This document shows, in pieces, positions 9,495-20,508 of a stretch of DNA of 64,000 bases. The number at the start of each line of letters is the position of its first letter. The first letter of the stretch is position 1. Source of the DNA: Methylocella sp. (lineage in GTDB: Bacteria; Pseudomonadota; Alphaproteobacteria; Rhizobiales; Beijerinckiaceae); assembly GCA_037200525.1 (NCBI GenBank), contig JBBCGG010000001.1, forward strand, positions 4,952,501 through 5,016,500, in the 5' to 3' direction. The notes beneath the pieces are model-generated. The model was not told the origin of the DNA and did no database searches. It saw only the letters and a list, made by a program, of their open reading frames with translations. The position numbers were made by a program, and so were the translations under genes.

Positions 9495-10676
9495 GATATT
9501 CACGAGTATCAAGCCAAGGAGATATTGGCTAATTTCGGAGTGGCGACTCCTCGCGGCGCAGTCGCCTATAGCCCCGATCAGGCTGTTTATTGCGCGACCG
9601 AACTCGGCGGCTGGCACTGGGCGGTAAAGGCGCAAATCCATTCGGGCGGCCGCGGCAAAGCCGGCGGCGTCAAGCTCTGCAAAACCTACAATGAAGTGCG
9701 CTCGGCGGCTGCCGACATGCTCGGAAGAACGCTCGTCACCAATCAGACCGGCCCCGAAGGCAAAGTCGTCCAGCGCGTCTACATCGAGGTCGCCGAGCCT
9801 TTCGAGCGAGAAATCTATTTGGGTTTCGTGCTCGACCGCAAGGTCGAACGCGTGCGGATCATCGCTTCGCGCTTCGGCGGCATGGAGATCGAGGAGATCG
9901 CCAAAGAACATCCCGAGGAGATTCTGCAGGTCGTCGTCGAGCCGGCGGTTGGTTTGCAGCCCTTCGAAGCGCGCGAACTCGCCTTTGGCCTCGGACTCAA
10001 TCTGAAACAAGTCAGCCGCGCCGTCGCCAGCATGCTCGGTTGCTATCGCGCCTTTCGCGATCTAGACGCCACCATGGTGGAGATAAATCCTCTGGTTTTG
10101 ACGAAGGACGATCGCGTCCTTGCGCTCGACGCCAAAATGTCGTTCGACGATAATGCGCTGTTTCGCCGCAGCAATATCTCCGACATGCGCGACCATTCGC
10201 AAGAGGATCCGCGCGAGGTTCTCGCCGCCGAGCACAACCTCAATTATGTCGGCCTCGACGGCAACATCGGCTGCATCGTCAATGGCGCGGGCCTCGCCAT
10301 GGCGACCATGGACATGATCAAATATGCTGGCGGCAGCCCCGCCAACTTCCTCGACGTCGGCGGCGGCGCATCGCCCGAACGCGTCGCCGCAGCGTTCCGG
10401 CTCGTCTTATCCGATCGCAACGTCAAAGCGATTCTGGTCAATGTTTTCGCCGGCATCAATCGCTGCGATTGGGTCGCCGAAGGCGTCGTTCAGGCCTGCC
10501 GGACGCAAAACGTCGATGTCCCGTTGATCGTCCGTCTCGCCGGAACGAATTTCCAGGCCGGTCGGGATATCATCGTAAACAGCGGCTTGCCGATCATCTC
10601 CGCCGACACGCTTGCCGACGCAGCCAGTGCGGCGGTCGCCGCGGCGACTGACGCGCCGGTCCGCGCGAGAGCTTGA
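9492..10676 (+). CDS. mtkA: Malate thiokinase (malate-CoA ligase), large/beta subunit
   Basis: An ATP-grasp subunit of 394 residues. With MtkB it makes malyl-CoA from malate, CoA and ATP. It resembles SucC throughout: the N-terminal [14 protein letters not shown], the ATP-grasp segment [20 protein letters not shown], the metal/nucleotide block [20 protein letters not shown], and [20 protein letters not shown] followed by FLDVGGGAS. Gene order mtkA-mtkB-ppc-mcl is that of the serine cycle, so malate thiokinase rather than succinyl-CoA synthetase is the right call. The start is a CTG (9492) supported by a perfect ribosome binding site and family homology. A sequencing error turning ATG into CTG cannot be excluded. 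It is the first gene of the rightward arm. Confidence 0.94.
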   Translation: MDIHEYQAKEILANFGVATPRGAVAYSPDQAVYCATELGGWHWAVKAQIHSGGRGKAGGVKLCKTYNEVRSAAADMLGRTLVTNQTGPEGKVVQRVYIEVAEPFEREIYLGFVLDRKVERVRIIASRFGGMEIEEIAKEHPEEILQVVVEPAVGLQPFEARELAFGLGLNLKQVSRAVASMLGCYRAFRDLDATMVEINPLVLTKDDRVLALDAKMSFDDNALFRRSNISDMRDHSQEDPREVLAAEHNLNYVGLDGNIGCIVNGAGLAMATMDMIKYAGGSPANFLDVGGGASPERVAAAFRLVLSDRNVKAILVNVFAGINRCDWVAEGVVQACRTQNVDVPLIVRLAGTNFQAGRDIIVNSGLPIISADTLADAASAAVAAATDAPVRARA

Positions 10677-10698
10677 GCTGAACTGGGATCAAGGAGCG

Positions 10699-10737
10699 TT
10701 TTCCGCCGCGAGCCCAGGCTTCAGGCTCGCCGGAAAA
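10699..10737 (+). repeat. Hairpin between mtkA and mtkB
   Basis: The arms TTTTCCG..GCGAGCC and GGCTCGCCGGAAAA pair with a two-base bulge, in the 81-base spacer between the two subunit genes. No U-run follows, so it is more likely an RNA processing or stability element that sets the subunit ratio than a terminator. The mtkB ribosome binding site (AGGAGAG) comes a few bases after the 3' arm. Confidence 0.5.
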
Positions 10738-10757
10738 GGCTCAGGAGAGCTAGAGAC

Positions 10758-11678
10758 ATGAGCATTCTGATTGATGAAAAAAGCCGAGTTCTGATTCAGG
10801 GATTCACTGGCGACAAAGGCACTTTCCACGCCAAGGAAATGATCGAGTGCGGCACCAATGTCGTGGGCGGCGTGACCCCCGGCAAAGGCGGCTCGACCCA
10901 TCTTGGCCTGCCCGTCTTCAATACGGTGAAGGACGCGGTGCGGGCGACCAACGCCAATTGCAGCATTACCTTTGTGGCGCCGGCCTTTTGCGCCGATGCG
11001 ATCATGGAGGCGGCCGACGCCGGCATTTGCCTCGTTTGTTCGATCACTGACGGCATCCCGGCTCAAGACATGATGCGCGTGAAGCGCTATTTGCTGCGCT
11101 ATCAGCGCGGGCGCCGCACTTTGCTGGTCGGACCGAATTGCGCTGGCATCATCAGCCCCGGCAAAGCCATGCTCGGGATCATGCCAAGTAACATTTATAT
11201 GAAAGGCTCCGTCGGCATCGTCTCGCGCTCCGGCACGCTCGGCTATGAGGCTGCAGCGCAAATGAAAAGCCTCGGCATTGGCGTCTCGACCAGCGTCGGC
11301 ATCGGCGGCGATCCAATCAACGGCAGCTCATTCCTCGATCATCTGGTGCTGTTCGAGCAAGATCCCGAGACGCAGGCCGTGATGATGATCGGCGAAATCG
11401 GCGGCCCGCAGGAAGCCGAAGCTGCAGCCTGGATCAAAGCCAACATGACGAAACCGGTGGTCGGTTATGTGGCCGGCCTGACCGCGCCGAAAGGCCGGCG
11501 GATGGGCCATGCCGGAGCGATCATTTCTGCATCCGGCGACAGCGCCGCCGAAAAAGCGGAGATCATGAAATCCTACGGCCTGACCGTTGCGCCAAGCCCA
11601 AGCGAACTCGGCGCGACCATGGCTAAAGTGTTGGCGGAGGCGGCGGCCCCGGCGAGAGCTTCGGTGGCGGCTCTATAA
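10758..11678 (+). CDS. mtkB: Malate thiokinase (malate-CoA ligase), small/alpha subunit
   Basis: This 306-residue protein carries the CoA-binding and ligase domains of the SucD-like subunit. The N-terminal [19 protein letters not shown] and [17 protein letters not shown] form the CoA-binding Rossmann part. [20 protein letters not shown] and [14 protein letters not shown] are family blocks. The phosphorylated histidine is His251 in MGHAGAII. The start ATG has AGGAGAG upstream. It works with MtkA; malyl-CoA goes to Mcl, encoded three genes on. A strong hairpin (11690-11726) directly follows the stop codon, so mtkAB may form a transcription unit partly separate from ppc-mcl. Confidence 0.95.
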   Translation: MSILIDEKSRVLIQGFTGDKGTFHAKEMIECGTNVVGGVTPGKGGSTHLGLPVFNTVKDAVRATNANCSITFVAPAFCADAIMEAADAGICLVCSITDGIPAQDMMRVKRYLLRYQRGRRTLLVGPNCAGIISPGKAMLGIMPSNIYMKGSVGIVSRSGTLGYEAAAQMKSLGIGVSTSVGIGGDPINGSSFLDHLVLFEQDPETQAVMMIGEIGGPQEAEAAAWIKANMTKPVVGYVAGLTAPKGRRMGHAGAIISASGDSAAEKAEIMKSYGLTVAPSPSELGATMAKVLAEAAAPARASVAAL

Positions 11679-11689
11679 ATCGGTCGAAC

Positions 11690-11731
11690 GCCAGACTTAT
11701 TTCGGCGCTCGCCGAATTGGTCTGGCTTTCT
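11690..11731 (+). terminator. Two-tier hairpin after mtkB, probable (partial) terminator
   Basis: Outer arms GCCAGAC (11690-11696) and GTCTGGC (11720-11726) enclose inner arms TTCGGC (11701-11706) and GCCGAA (11711-11716) with a four-base loop. TTTC follows directly. The stem is strong but the U-run is short, so read-through into ppc-mcl is likely. The rest of the spacer up to ppc (about 11732-11996) shows no gene. Confidence 0.55.
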
Positions 11732-11996
11732 CCAATGTCTGACCAATCCTCGCGCGAGCTTGGTCTCCAAGCCTTGGCTCCGGCCGCACCGGAGCATTTC
11801 AAATTACGTAAACTTGAGAATGCTCAGCCTTTTGTATTCTGGTTGAAGTCGATCTGGATTGCGCGGTTCGCGATAGATTTGCGCAGTCAACTCCGGCGGA
11901 TGGACCCAATATCCGCGGCCAACCACAAAGTTAAGGATGGAACGCCCGATATGATGAACGCAAATGCGTGCTGGCCGCCCCTGTGGAGCTCCGTCC

Positions 11997-14756
<2,760 letters not shown>

Positions 14757-14795
14757 GCCAAAAAGACATATTCAAGGAAAGAGGGAATAGACGCC

Positions 14796-15773
14796 ATGAG
14801 CTTCACGATCATCGAGCAGGCGACGCCGCGCCTCCATCGTTCCGAACTCGCAGTGCCCGGCTCCAGTCCGGGGCTATTCGAGAAGGCGGCGAATTCGGCC
14901 GCCGACATTATCTTTCTCGACGTCGAGGATGCCGTCGCCCCTGACGACAAGGAGCAGGCCCGCAAGAACATCATTGCCGGGCTGAATGAGATCGATTGGG
15001 GAGCGAAGACCATGATGGTCCGCATCAATGGTCTCGACACGCACTACATGTATCGCGATGTCGTCGACATCGTGGAGGCTTGCCCGCGTCTCGATATGAT
15101 CCTGATCCCCAAGGCCGGGGTGCCGGCTGATGTTTATGCCGTCGACATGCTGGTGACGCAGATCGAAGCGGCAAAGAAACGCGAGAAGCGCATCGGCTTC
15201 GAGGTTCTGATAGAAACCGCGCTCGGCATGGCCAATGTCGAGGCGATCGCGCAATCCAGCCGCCGGCTTGAAGCCATGTCCTTCGGCGTCGCCGATTACG
15301 CAGCCTCGACGCGCGCGCGCACGACGGTCATCGGCGGCGTCAACGCAGATTATGGCGTGTTGACCGATAAGGACAAACAAGGCGAACGCCAATATTATTG
15401 GGCCGACCCGTGGCACGCGGCGCAGACCCGCATGATGGTCGCCTGTCGCGCCTATGGCCTACGCCCCATTGACGGGCCTTTTGGGGATTTCTCCGATCCA
15501 GACGCTTTCATCGCGGCGGCCAATCGCGTTGCGGTGCTTGGCTATGAGGGAAAATGGGCGATCCACCCGTCGCAAATCGAGCTCGCCAATAAAGTCTTCA
15601 CGCCATCGGAGGCCGAAGTGACCAAGGCGCGTCGGATCATGGCGGCGATGGCCGATGCGGCGAAAGCCGGCAAAGGCGCCGTGTCGCTCGATGGCCGTCT
15701 CATCGACATCGCCAGCATTCGCATGGCCGAGGCGCTTCTGGCGAAAGCAGCGTCGATCGGCATCGCGGCCTGA
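14796..15773 (+). CDS. mcl: Malyl-CoA lyase
   Basis: A 325-residue HpcH/HpaI-CitE fold lyase. It splits malyl-CoA into acetyl-CoA and glyoxylate, closing the serine cycle. LHRSELAVPGSSPGLFEKAA is the family N-terminus. The metal-binding acidic residues lie in IIFLDVEDAVAPDDK and in GFEVLIETALGMANVEAIA. FGVADYAAST and the C-terminal KWAIHPSQIELAN complete the pattern. The ATG has AAAGAGGG some ten bases upstream. It is 39 bases after ppc and probably in the same transcript. An inverted repeat just downstream probably ends the unit. Confidence 0.96.
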   Translation: MSFTIIEQATPRLHRSELAVPGSSPGLFEKAANSAADIIFLDVEDAVAPDDKEQARKNIIAGLNEIDWGAKTMMVRINGLDTHYMYRDVVDIVEACPRLDMILIPKAGVPADVYAVDMLVTQIEAAKKREKRIGFEVLIETALGMANVEAIAQSSRRLEAMSFGVADYAASTRARTTVIGGVNADYGVLTDKDKQGERQYYWADPWHAAQTRMMVACRAYGLRPIDGPFGDFSDPDAFIAAANRVAVLGYEGKWAIHPSQIELANKVFTPSEAEVTKARRIMAAMADAAKAGKGAVSLDGRLIDIASIRMAEALLAKAASIGIAA

Positions 15774-15803
15774 CCTCGCGCGCTCCAAACCAGCCCATGA
15801 GCG

Positions 15804-15834
15804 GCATGATCGATTGAACTTAAATCGATCATGC
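15804..15834. repeat. 12-base perfect inverted repeat after mcl
   Basis: The arms GCATGATCGATT and AATCGATCATGC match perfectly across a seven-base loop, 30 bases past the mcl stop. The outer flanks TGAGC and GCTCA extend the pairing with a three-base bulge. No clear U-run follows (CTCAATTGCTTATTG), so it is either an imperfect terminator for the ppc-mcl transcript or an operator for the cutA gene 60 bases on. Confidence 0.55.
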
Positions 15835-15894
15835 TCAATTGCTTATTGTTCCGCGCATTATCGCGACCAGCGACCTCTCTGAGGCGTCATCCCG

Positions 15895-16212
15895 GTGAAG
15901 ATATTTTACGTCACGCTCAATACTGTGGATGAGGCGAGGAAAATCGCCCGGACTTTGCTCGAGCGGCGATTGGCTTTGTGCTGCAACTGGTTTCCAATTA
16001 GCTGCGCCTATCGGTGGGAAGGCGATATCGTCGAAGAGCCTGAAATTGTCCTCATCGTCAAAACCCAAGCAGGCTACCGGACGGCCGTCGAGCGCGTCAT
16101 CGAGAGCATCGTGAGCTACGCCAATTGCATCGCCGAAATCGCGCCCGAATCGGTCAACCATAAGTTTATCGATTGGCTGAACGCCGAGGTTCCAGTCACC
16201 CCGCCGGGCTAG
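15895..16212 (+). CDS. cutA: CutA1 family divalent-ion tolerance protein
   Basis: A 105-residue CutA1 protein, a small trimeric cytoplasmic protein whose role in metal tolerance is still poorly defined. Visible family features are MKIFYVTLNTVDEARKIART at the N-terminus, LLERRLALCCNWFPI, YRWEGDIVEEPEIVLIVKTQ and the end HKFIDWLNAEV. The start appears to be GTG at 15895; no ATG preserves the first beta strand. It follows the serine-cycle arm by about 120 bases and may be a separate unit. Confidence 0.85.
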   Translation: MKIFYVTLNTVDEARKIARTLLERRLALCCNWFPISCAYRWEGDIVEEPEIVLIVKTQAGYRTAVERVIESIVSYANCIAEIAPESVNHKFIDWLNAEVPVTPPG

Positions 16213-16263
16213 CGGTTCTCGGCGCTTTGGAACTCCTATCGCCGTAGACCGCGTCAACCGTCT

Positions 16264-16647
16264 TCATGCGCCGAGCATGACATCCGTCCAATCAGCAACG
16301 CCTGTGGTCAGGAAGTTGAGGATCGCCCGGGCGGCCTGGGGACCTTGAGCCCGCCAGCCGGGATGCTGATGGTTGACCGTCAAATCCGGGAAAAAGAGAT
16401 CTCCGAGGGGTCCATCGCTTTGGGCCTGATTTTGCACGTAACGGCGAGCGCCCGGGACCGATATTCCATGCGCGAGGGCGAGATGGCCGCCAATGCAGCA
16501 AATCGAACCGCAATCGGAAGCGGCCCGGGTCATATCCAACGTCAGAGTTTCGTTCATGAGCTTCAACGAAAGCGCGACCAGTCCCTCCCGCTCCCACTCT
16601 TCGATGCCGAGAGCTTTAGCTGGCAGATAAGGTTCATGATGCTTCAT
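16264..16647 (-). CDS. Hypothetical protein (127 aa)
   Basis: Not recognised. AGGAGG stands eight bases before the ATG at 16647, which strongly supports translation. The protein has a cysteine pair in SDCGSICCIGGHLALAHG and no signal peptide or membrane segment. It follows the small gene at 16692-16895 on the same strand by 44 bases, so the pair is probably an operon. The pair looks like accessory genes next to an IS element, which hints at acquired DNA, but the evidence is only positional. Confidence 0.55.
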   Translation of the reverse strand: MKHHEPYLPAKALGIEEWEREGLVALSLKLMNETLTLDMTRAASDCGSICCIGGHLALAHGISVPGARRYVQNQAQSDGPLGDLFFPDLTVNHQHPGWRAQGPQAARAILNFLTTGVADWTDVMLGA

Positions 16648-16691
16648 GACCGCGCCTCCTGCGTTGACTTTCTCCCTAAGCGGACCTCAGC

Positions 16692-16895
16692 CTATGCCTT
16701 GGAGCGCCAGCCCACGACCCGCGCCTCGATCACAGCTCCGGTTGCGGAATTGCACCAGGCCCCCTCGAGACGGCAGCACGGAAACGGGATGACATAAGTC
16801 CCGACATGGTCCACGCACAAAATCTCAACCGGCGCACCGTCTGCGGGGAGTTCATCGCGGCCAAACTCAGCCAGCCTATCGTTGAAAGTGGTCAT
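16692..16895 (-). CDS. Hypothetical protein (67 aa)
   Basis: A small soluble protein of unknown function with residues PFPCCRLEGAWCNSATG, containing three cysteines. The start is the ATG at 16895, without a strong ribosome binding site. It is upstream of and codirectional with the 127-residue hypothetical gene. Confidence 0.45.
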   Translation of the reverse strand: MTTFNDRLAEFGRDELPADGAPVEILCVDHVGTYVIPFPCCRLEGAWCNSATGAVIEARVVGWRSKA

Positions 16896-17245
16896 TGTTC
16901 AAATTCCCGCTAAAGGACCGCCCGCGCAACTCCGACCTGCGCGGCGACGAGCGTGAATCCGTATCTGTTGAGCCGCGACGCTACGCTTGGGAGGGCCATG
17001 GCTCGCTCACTATAACTTCCCGCGATATCCGCCCTGGCAGGATATGTCAAAACCTTATGCCGGTAAACTTTCCAAGAGCTGACGATTTTCGAGAGATGGC
17101 GGAAGCCGCCCGCCGAGTCAGGCTTGCGACAGTCTCGTGCGGGATAACTGAGGCTGAGCCGACAACCGCAGGACTTGCGTTAAAGCTTGGCGTTCTGTTT
17201 GGATATGCAGCGCCAATCGGCTGCAATGCTCTGAAGGATATAGCT
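16896..17245. other. Spacer without a recognised gene
   Basis: About 350 bases. An open frame runs through it into the following gene, but its translation is low-complexity, resembles no family, and the homologous part begins only at 17246. I see no clear promoter or repeat. Confidence 0.4.
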
Positions 17246-17746
17246 ATGAAAGCGCTTTGCGCCAAACTGCTGACCGTATCTCTGTTCATAGCCGCCGCCT
17301 CCGCCGCCGCGCGCGGCGAAGATGCGCCGCCAAGCGTCGCTCTGACGGGTCTTGATGGCCAGCAAGCGACCATCACCCTCGCCGAACTGGATGCGCTGCC
17401 TCGTGTGACCTTGAATGTCGAACAGCATGGCGCTGTCCATAGTTTCGAGGGCGCGCTTCTCGGCGATGTTCTAAAAAAAGTCGGCGCTCCAAGCGGCAAG
17501 GCAATCCATGGAGCGGAACTTGCCGACGTTGTGATCGTGCAGGCGCGCGACGGTTACACGGTCGCCCTCGATCTGGCCGAGACCGACGCCGTCATAAGGC
17601 CGGAGCGGGTTATCCTCGCAGATCGCGAGGATGGGTCCGCCCTAAGCCCTGAGAGCGGCCCTTTTCAGCTCGTCGTCGAGGGCGATCTGCGCCCTGCCCG
17701 CTCTGCTCGCATGGTTTCCACGATCACGCTAAAGCGCATGCGCTGA
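17246..17746 (+). CDS. Secreted molybdopterin-oxidoreductase-domain-like protein
   Basis: A 166-residue protein with a cleavable signal peptide (MKALCAKLLTVSLFIAAASA, cleavage near ARGED). The mature part resembles a stand-alone fragment of the oxidoreductase molybdopterin-binding (sulfite-oxidase-like) fold: LTGLDGQQATITLAELDALP, then FEGALLGDVLKKVGAP, DGYTVALDLAETDAVI and GPFQLVVEGDLRPARSARMV. It lacks the cysteine that ligates molybdenum in true SUOX enzymes and is much shorter, so it is probably a non-catalytic periplasmic protein. The longer frame from 16895 is rejected because the signal peptide fixes the start. The neighbours give no clue. Confidence 0.65.
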   Translation: MKALCAKLLTVSLFIAAASAAARGEDAPPSVALTGLDGQQATITLAELDALPRVTLNVEQHGAVHSFEGALLGDVLKKVGAPSGKAIHGAELADVVIVQARDGYTVALDLAETDAVIRPERVILADREDGSALSPESGPFQLVVEGDLRPARSARMVSTITLKRMR

Positions 17747-18024
17747 ACTTCCGCAAGCAGCGCTGCGAGCAGCGACGAATCTATCAATTCTTCTCGAGCA
17801 ATGCTGCGTGGCGGTTGGCAATTCGCGCCATGAGAAATCTTGAAACAAGTTCCGCACTATTCGGATCGGAATTGCGACTCCGGCAAGACCAGCAAACCGG
17901 GTGGGCCAATTTAAGAACAGTAAATGTGAATCTTCGAGCCAGCATCAATGGCAAGCAAAGAAACAGCAGTTCGCGCTGTTAGATGCAGCTACGCGATTAT
18001 CGATCCTGCGATGGCCGTCACAAA

Positions 18025-18598
18025 ATGCATGAAACCTTGTACATGCTCGCCAGCAAAGCCGAACAACCGCTTCTTGCCGCGATGCTCACGCGCCACAATC
18101 CTCAACTGACCGTATTTCCCGCACTGACGGTGGCCGACCTTCCCGCTCCGGAATCGGGCCAGTTGGAAGATGCCCGTTTGGTGGCGTTTCTTTTCCCCGA
18201 AATCGTGCCAGCGGCAGTGCTTGAGGCGATTGGCTGCGGTGCCTACAACGTCCACCCCGGCACTCCTGATTACCCTGGCTGGGGCGCCGACTTTCTTCGC
18301 TTGGCGCGACCAAGCGACCATGTTCGGCTCCACGCTGCATGTCATGGCTGAGACGGTCGACAGCGGCCCTATTGTTGATACCGGGCTGTTCGAGGTTCCC
18401 TCCGACATTGGCTTCCTCGCCTTCGAAGCATTGACCTACGGCGCTTCCGCTCGCCTGTTTTCGAGGGCGGCGAAGGCTCTCGCGACTGAATTCAAGGCGC
18501 TGCAAACGGTTCGAACCCCGTGGACCGGTAAACGGCGCACCAAGCGGCAATATATGGCTATCTGCGACATTCCGGCCGATGTTCCAGCCGGATGCTGA
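18025..18598 (+). pseudogene. Formyltransferase-family protein, broken by a +1 frameshift
   Basis: The N-terminal half (from ATG 18025, or 17983 upstream) reads ETLYMLASKAEQPLLAAML and ends in the catalytic-site block GAYNVHPGTPDYPGW. The rest of the family pattern (APTFFAWRDQATMFGSTLH and VDSGPIVDTGLFEVP) is in the next frame up to the stop at 18598. Removing one G from GGGG at 18281-18284 restores a continuous protein, reading PGWAPTFFAW. The HPG motif of 10-formyl-THF-dependent formyltransferases is retained. The restored protein would be about 190 residues, shorter than Met-tRNA formyltransferase, so its substrate is unknown. Either a recent null mutation or a sequencing error explains it. 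Confidence 0.75.
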
Positions 18599-18775
18599 AT
18601 CACCGGCCGAGAGAATTGGGTGACGCAAATGAAAGCCAGACTCTCGGAGAACCTTATTCCGCTCTGCGCGTTCACCACAGGCGATTGCACCATTTAACGG
18701 TGCTTCATCGCTTAATTAAGGTCTCAAAGACGACCTGATTCGACTGCCGACAGAATGCTAAACGGAGATAACGAC

Positions 18776-19015
18776 ATGGCTAAGGTTGCCTATCAGGTAG
18801 TCAAACATGATGGAGGATGGGCTTATACGTTCGACGGCGTGTTCTCGGAGACTTTTGCGAGCCATGAAGCCGCGACAGCCGCTGCCGAGCGAGTGGCGGC
18901 AGAGCAGCGTGCGCCTGGCGAGACCGAAGAAATTCAATACGAAGACAAGAACGGAAAATGGCGATCCGAGCACGCGCCTGGCAATGATCGGCCTTCTACC
19001 GAGGTCGTCAAGTAG
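18776..19015 (+). CDS. DUF2188 domain small protein
   Basis: A 79-residue cytoplasmic protein matching the DUF2188 pattern: YQVVKHDGGWAYTFDGVFSE, then SHEAATAAAERVAAEQ, then IQYEDKNGKWRSE. The function of this family is unknown. CGGAG lies nine bases before the ATG at 18776. It sits directly beside the left end of the IS5-type element. Confidence 0.75.
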   Translation: MAKVAYQVVKHDGGWAYTFDGVFSETFASHEAATAAAERVAAEQRAPGETEEIQYEDKNGKWRSEHAPGNDRPSTEVVK

Positions 19016-19041
19016 TCTTGCTTCCAGGAAGAACTCTCAGA

Positions 19042-19822
19042 CTAGGTCTTGTTGACAAATGCGCGGGTCGATAGGCGGATCGCGGCGATGTGGACGAAAG
19101 CGAGATAGCTGGCTGCGGTTTTGTCGTATCTGGTCGCCAGCCTTCGTGCGTTCTTGAGCTTGTTGAAGCAGCGTTCGATGCGGTTGCGCAGGGCGTAGAT
19201 GTGGCCATCGACCGGGATCTGGACCTTGCGGTTTCTGCGTGACGGAATGACCGCCGCCGCACCCTTTTCCTCCAATGTTTTGCGAATATGATCAGAATCA
19301 TAGCCGCGATCGGCAAGCATGACTTTGGGCTCCGGGCCGTCCGCTTCCATCAATGGATCAAAGCCCGAATAATCAGAGACTTCGCCTGCGGTAATATCGG
19401 CGGCTATCGGCAATCCTTCGCCGTTCGTGCGGAGGTGAATTTTTGTCGTGAAGCCACCTCTTGAGCGTCAAGACCCTGACGCGGAGTCCCCCTTTAGCGC
19501 CGGCTGCGCAGTGATGCGCCCGGACAACGGTCGAGTCGATCATCTGAACGCTCTCGCCGACGCCCTCGGTCTCGTTCAGGGCGTCTAGAAAGAGTTCCCA
19601 TAATCCGGCGAGCGTCCAGCGCCGGAACTGCCGGTAGACCGACGACCACTTGCCGAAATGTTCATGCAGATCCCGCCACTGCGCCCCGGTGCGGGCGATC
19701 CAGAAAATTCCATCGAGAACAAGGCGGTGGTCCTTCGGCCGTCGCCCGCTATGTGCACCGCGAACCGTCACGAAGGGCTCAAAACAGGCCCATTCCTCAT
19801 CGCTCATCAATCCCCGAATCAA
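19042..19822 (-). pseudogene. IS5-family transposase, disrupted
   Basis: The N-terminal part (19822 down to about 19490) has MSDEEWACFEPFV, the helix region GIFWIARTGAQWRDL and the first catalytic aspartate in MIDSTVVRAHHCAAGAKGG. The C-terminal part (19413 to 19042) has AADITAGEVSDY, the second aspartate in MLADRGYDSDHIRK and RNRIERCFNKLKNARRLATRYDK. Between them (19440-19490) the reading frame moves by one base twice, and a stop codon lies in the intermediate path. Two separate one-base losses restore RQGL followed by RSRGGFTTK. A single programmed shift cannot join the halves, so the copy is probably inactive. Confidence 0.8.
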
Positions 19823-19897
19823 GCCCGCCTCCTTGCGAAAGCGACCTTGAATCAGATCCTTGCCACGATGGGAATCCTATCCGTCAACAGGTCCTAG
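19042..19897 (-). mobile_element. IS5-family (IS427-like) insertion sequence, decayed
   Basis: The ends are marked by an imperfect inverted repeat: GGTCTTGTTGACAAAT inward from 19046 and GGACCTGTTGACGGAT inward from 19893. CTAG flanks both sides (19042-19045 and 19894-19897), consistent with the TA-centred target preference of this group. The length between repeats is about 848 bases, normal for the group. The transposase stop codon lies in the flanking CTAG, also typical. Confidence 0.8.
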
Positions 19898-20508
19898 CAA
19901 AAATGGCGATACATGCCCCGTTGAGGTAGCGCTTTCGCCAGCCGAGCTGGCGCAGTCTCTGGCTTTGTGGGTACGGGCGGGTTGAGCTTGTGTTCATCAC
20001 GCCATGCCTGAAGCGGCAGCGGGCCAGCCCCACAAGGTCGTCGGTAAGATTCGACCGATCCAACCGAGTTCGCGCGTCATCCTCCTAACGTGATGCGGTT
20101 TTTCCCTGGACCCTTGATTTTTAAGCGGCGTCGCTTGGCGAAACCGTGTCTCCGCGTGACGAAGACCGCCAATTTAAGGGACCTTTCTCACCCTGCGTTT
20201 TCGCCTGCCGATGCTGACTCTTTCGCCGTCTTTCCATCGCGCGCGCTGATCGCCGAATCGTCTGCTCTCTCGGCGAATCAGCGAATGTCTGCAGCCGTCG
20301 TCGATCGCCCCCGACGAGGTAACCGCTTGCCGAAGCCCGATGCGAAGGTAGGATGGCGATGCTGGCTGTCGAGCAACATCGGCCCTTCATTTTCCGCGTC
20401 GCCGATCGTTTCGCCGCGTTCAACAGCGGCGACAGGGTTGACGGCCGCCTCGCCGCCGAGGAATCGATGGAGGATCCACAAACACATGCGACTGTAGGAC
20501 GATATCCG
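19898..20508. other. Spacer without a recognised gene
   Basis: About 610 bases between the IS end and the amidase. Open frames exist on both strands, but none has a family-like translation or a convincing ribosome binding site. The region may hold decayed sequence brought in with the IS element. GTAGGA at 20495 is the probable ribosome binding site of the amidase. Confidence 0.35.

Noticed and set aside
9525-9527. TTG at 9525 as the mtkA start
   Set aside because: It would remove the conserved N-terminal residues and lacks a ribosome binding site, whereas CTG at 9492 has both.
9348-10010. A 220-codon leftward frame overlapping mtkA
   Set aside because: Antisense shadow of mtkA with no family-like translation.
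19440-19490. Programmed frameshift joining the two halves of the IS5 transposase
   Set aside because: Restoring the family sequence needs two separate one-base changes with a stop codon in the intermediate path, so one slippage event cannot produce the full protein.
20090-20508. Possible transposase or other gene remnant between the IS5 element and the amidase
   Set aside because: Read in all frames without finding a motif I could name; listed as an unassigned spacer.
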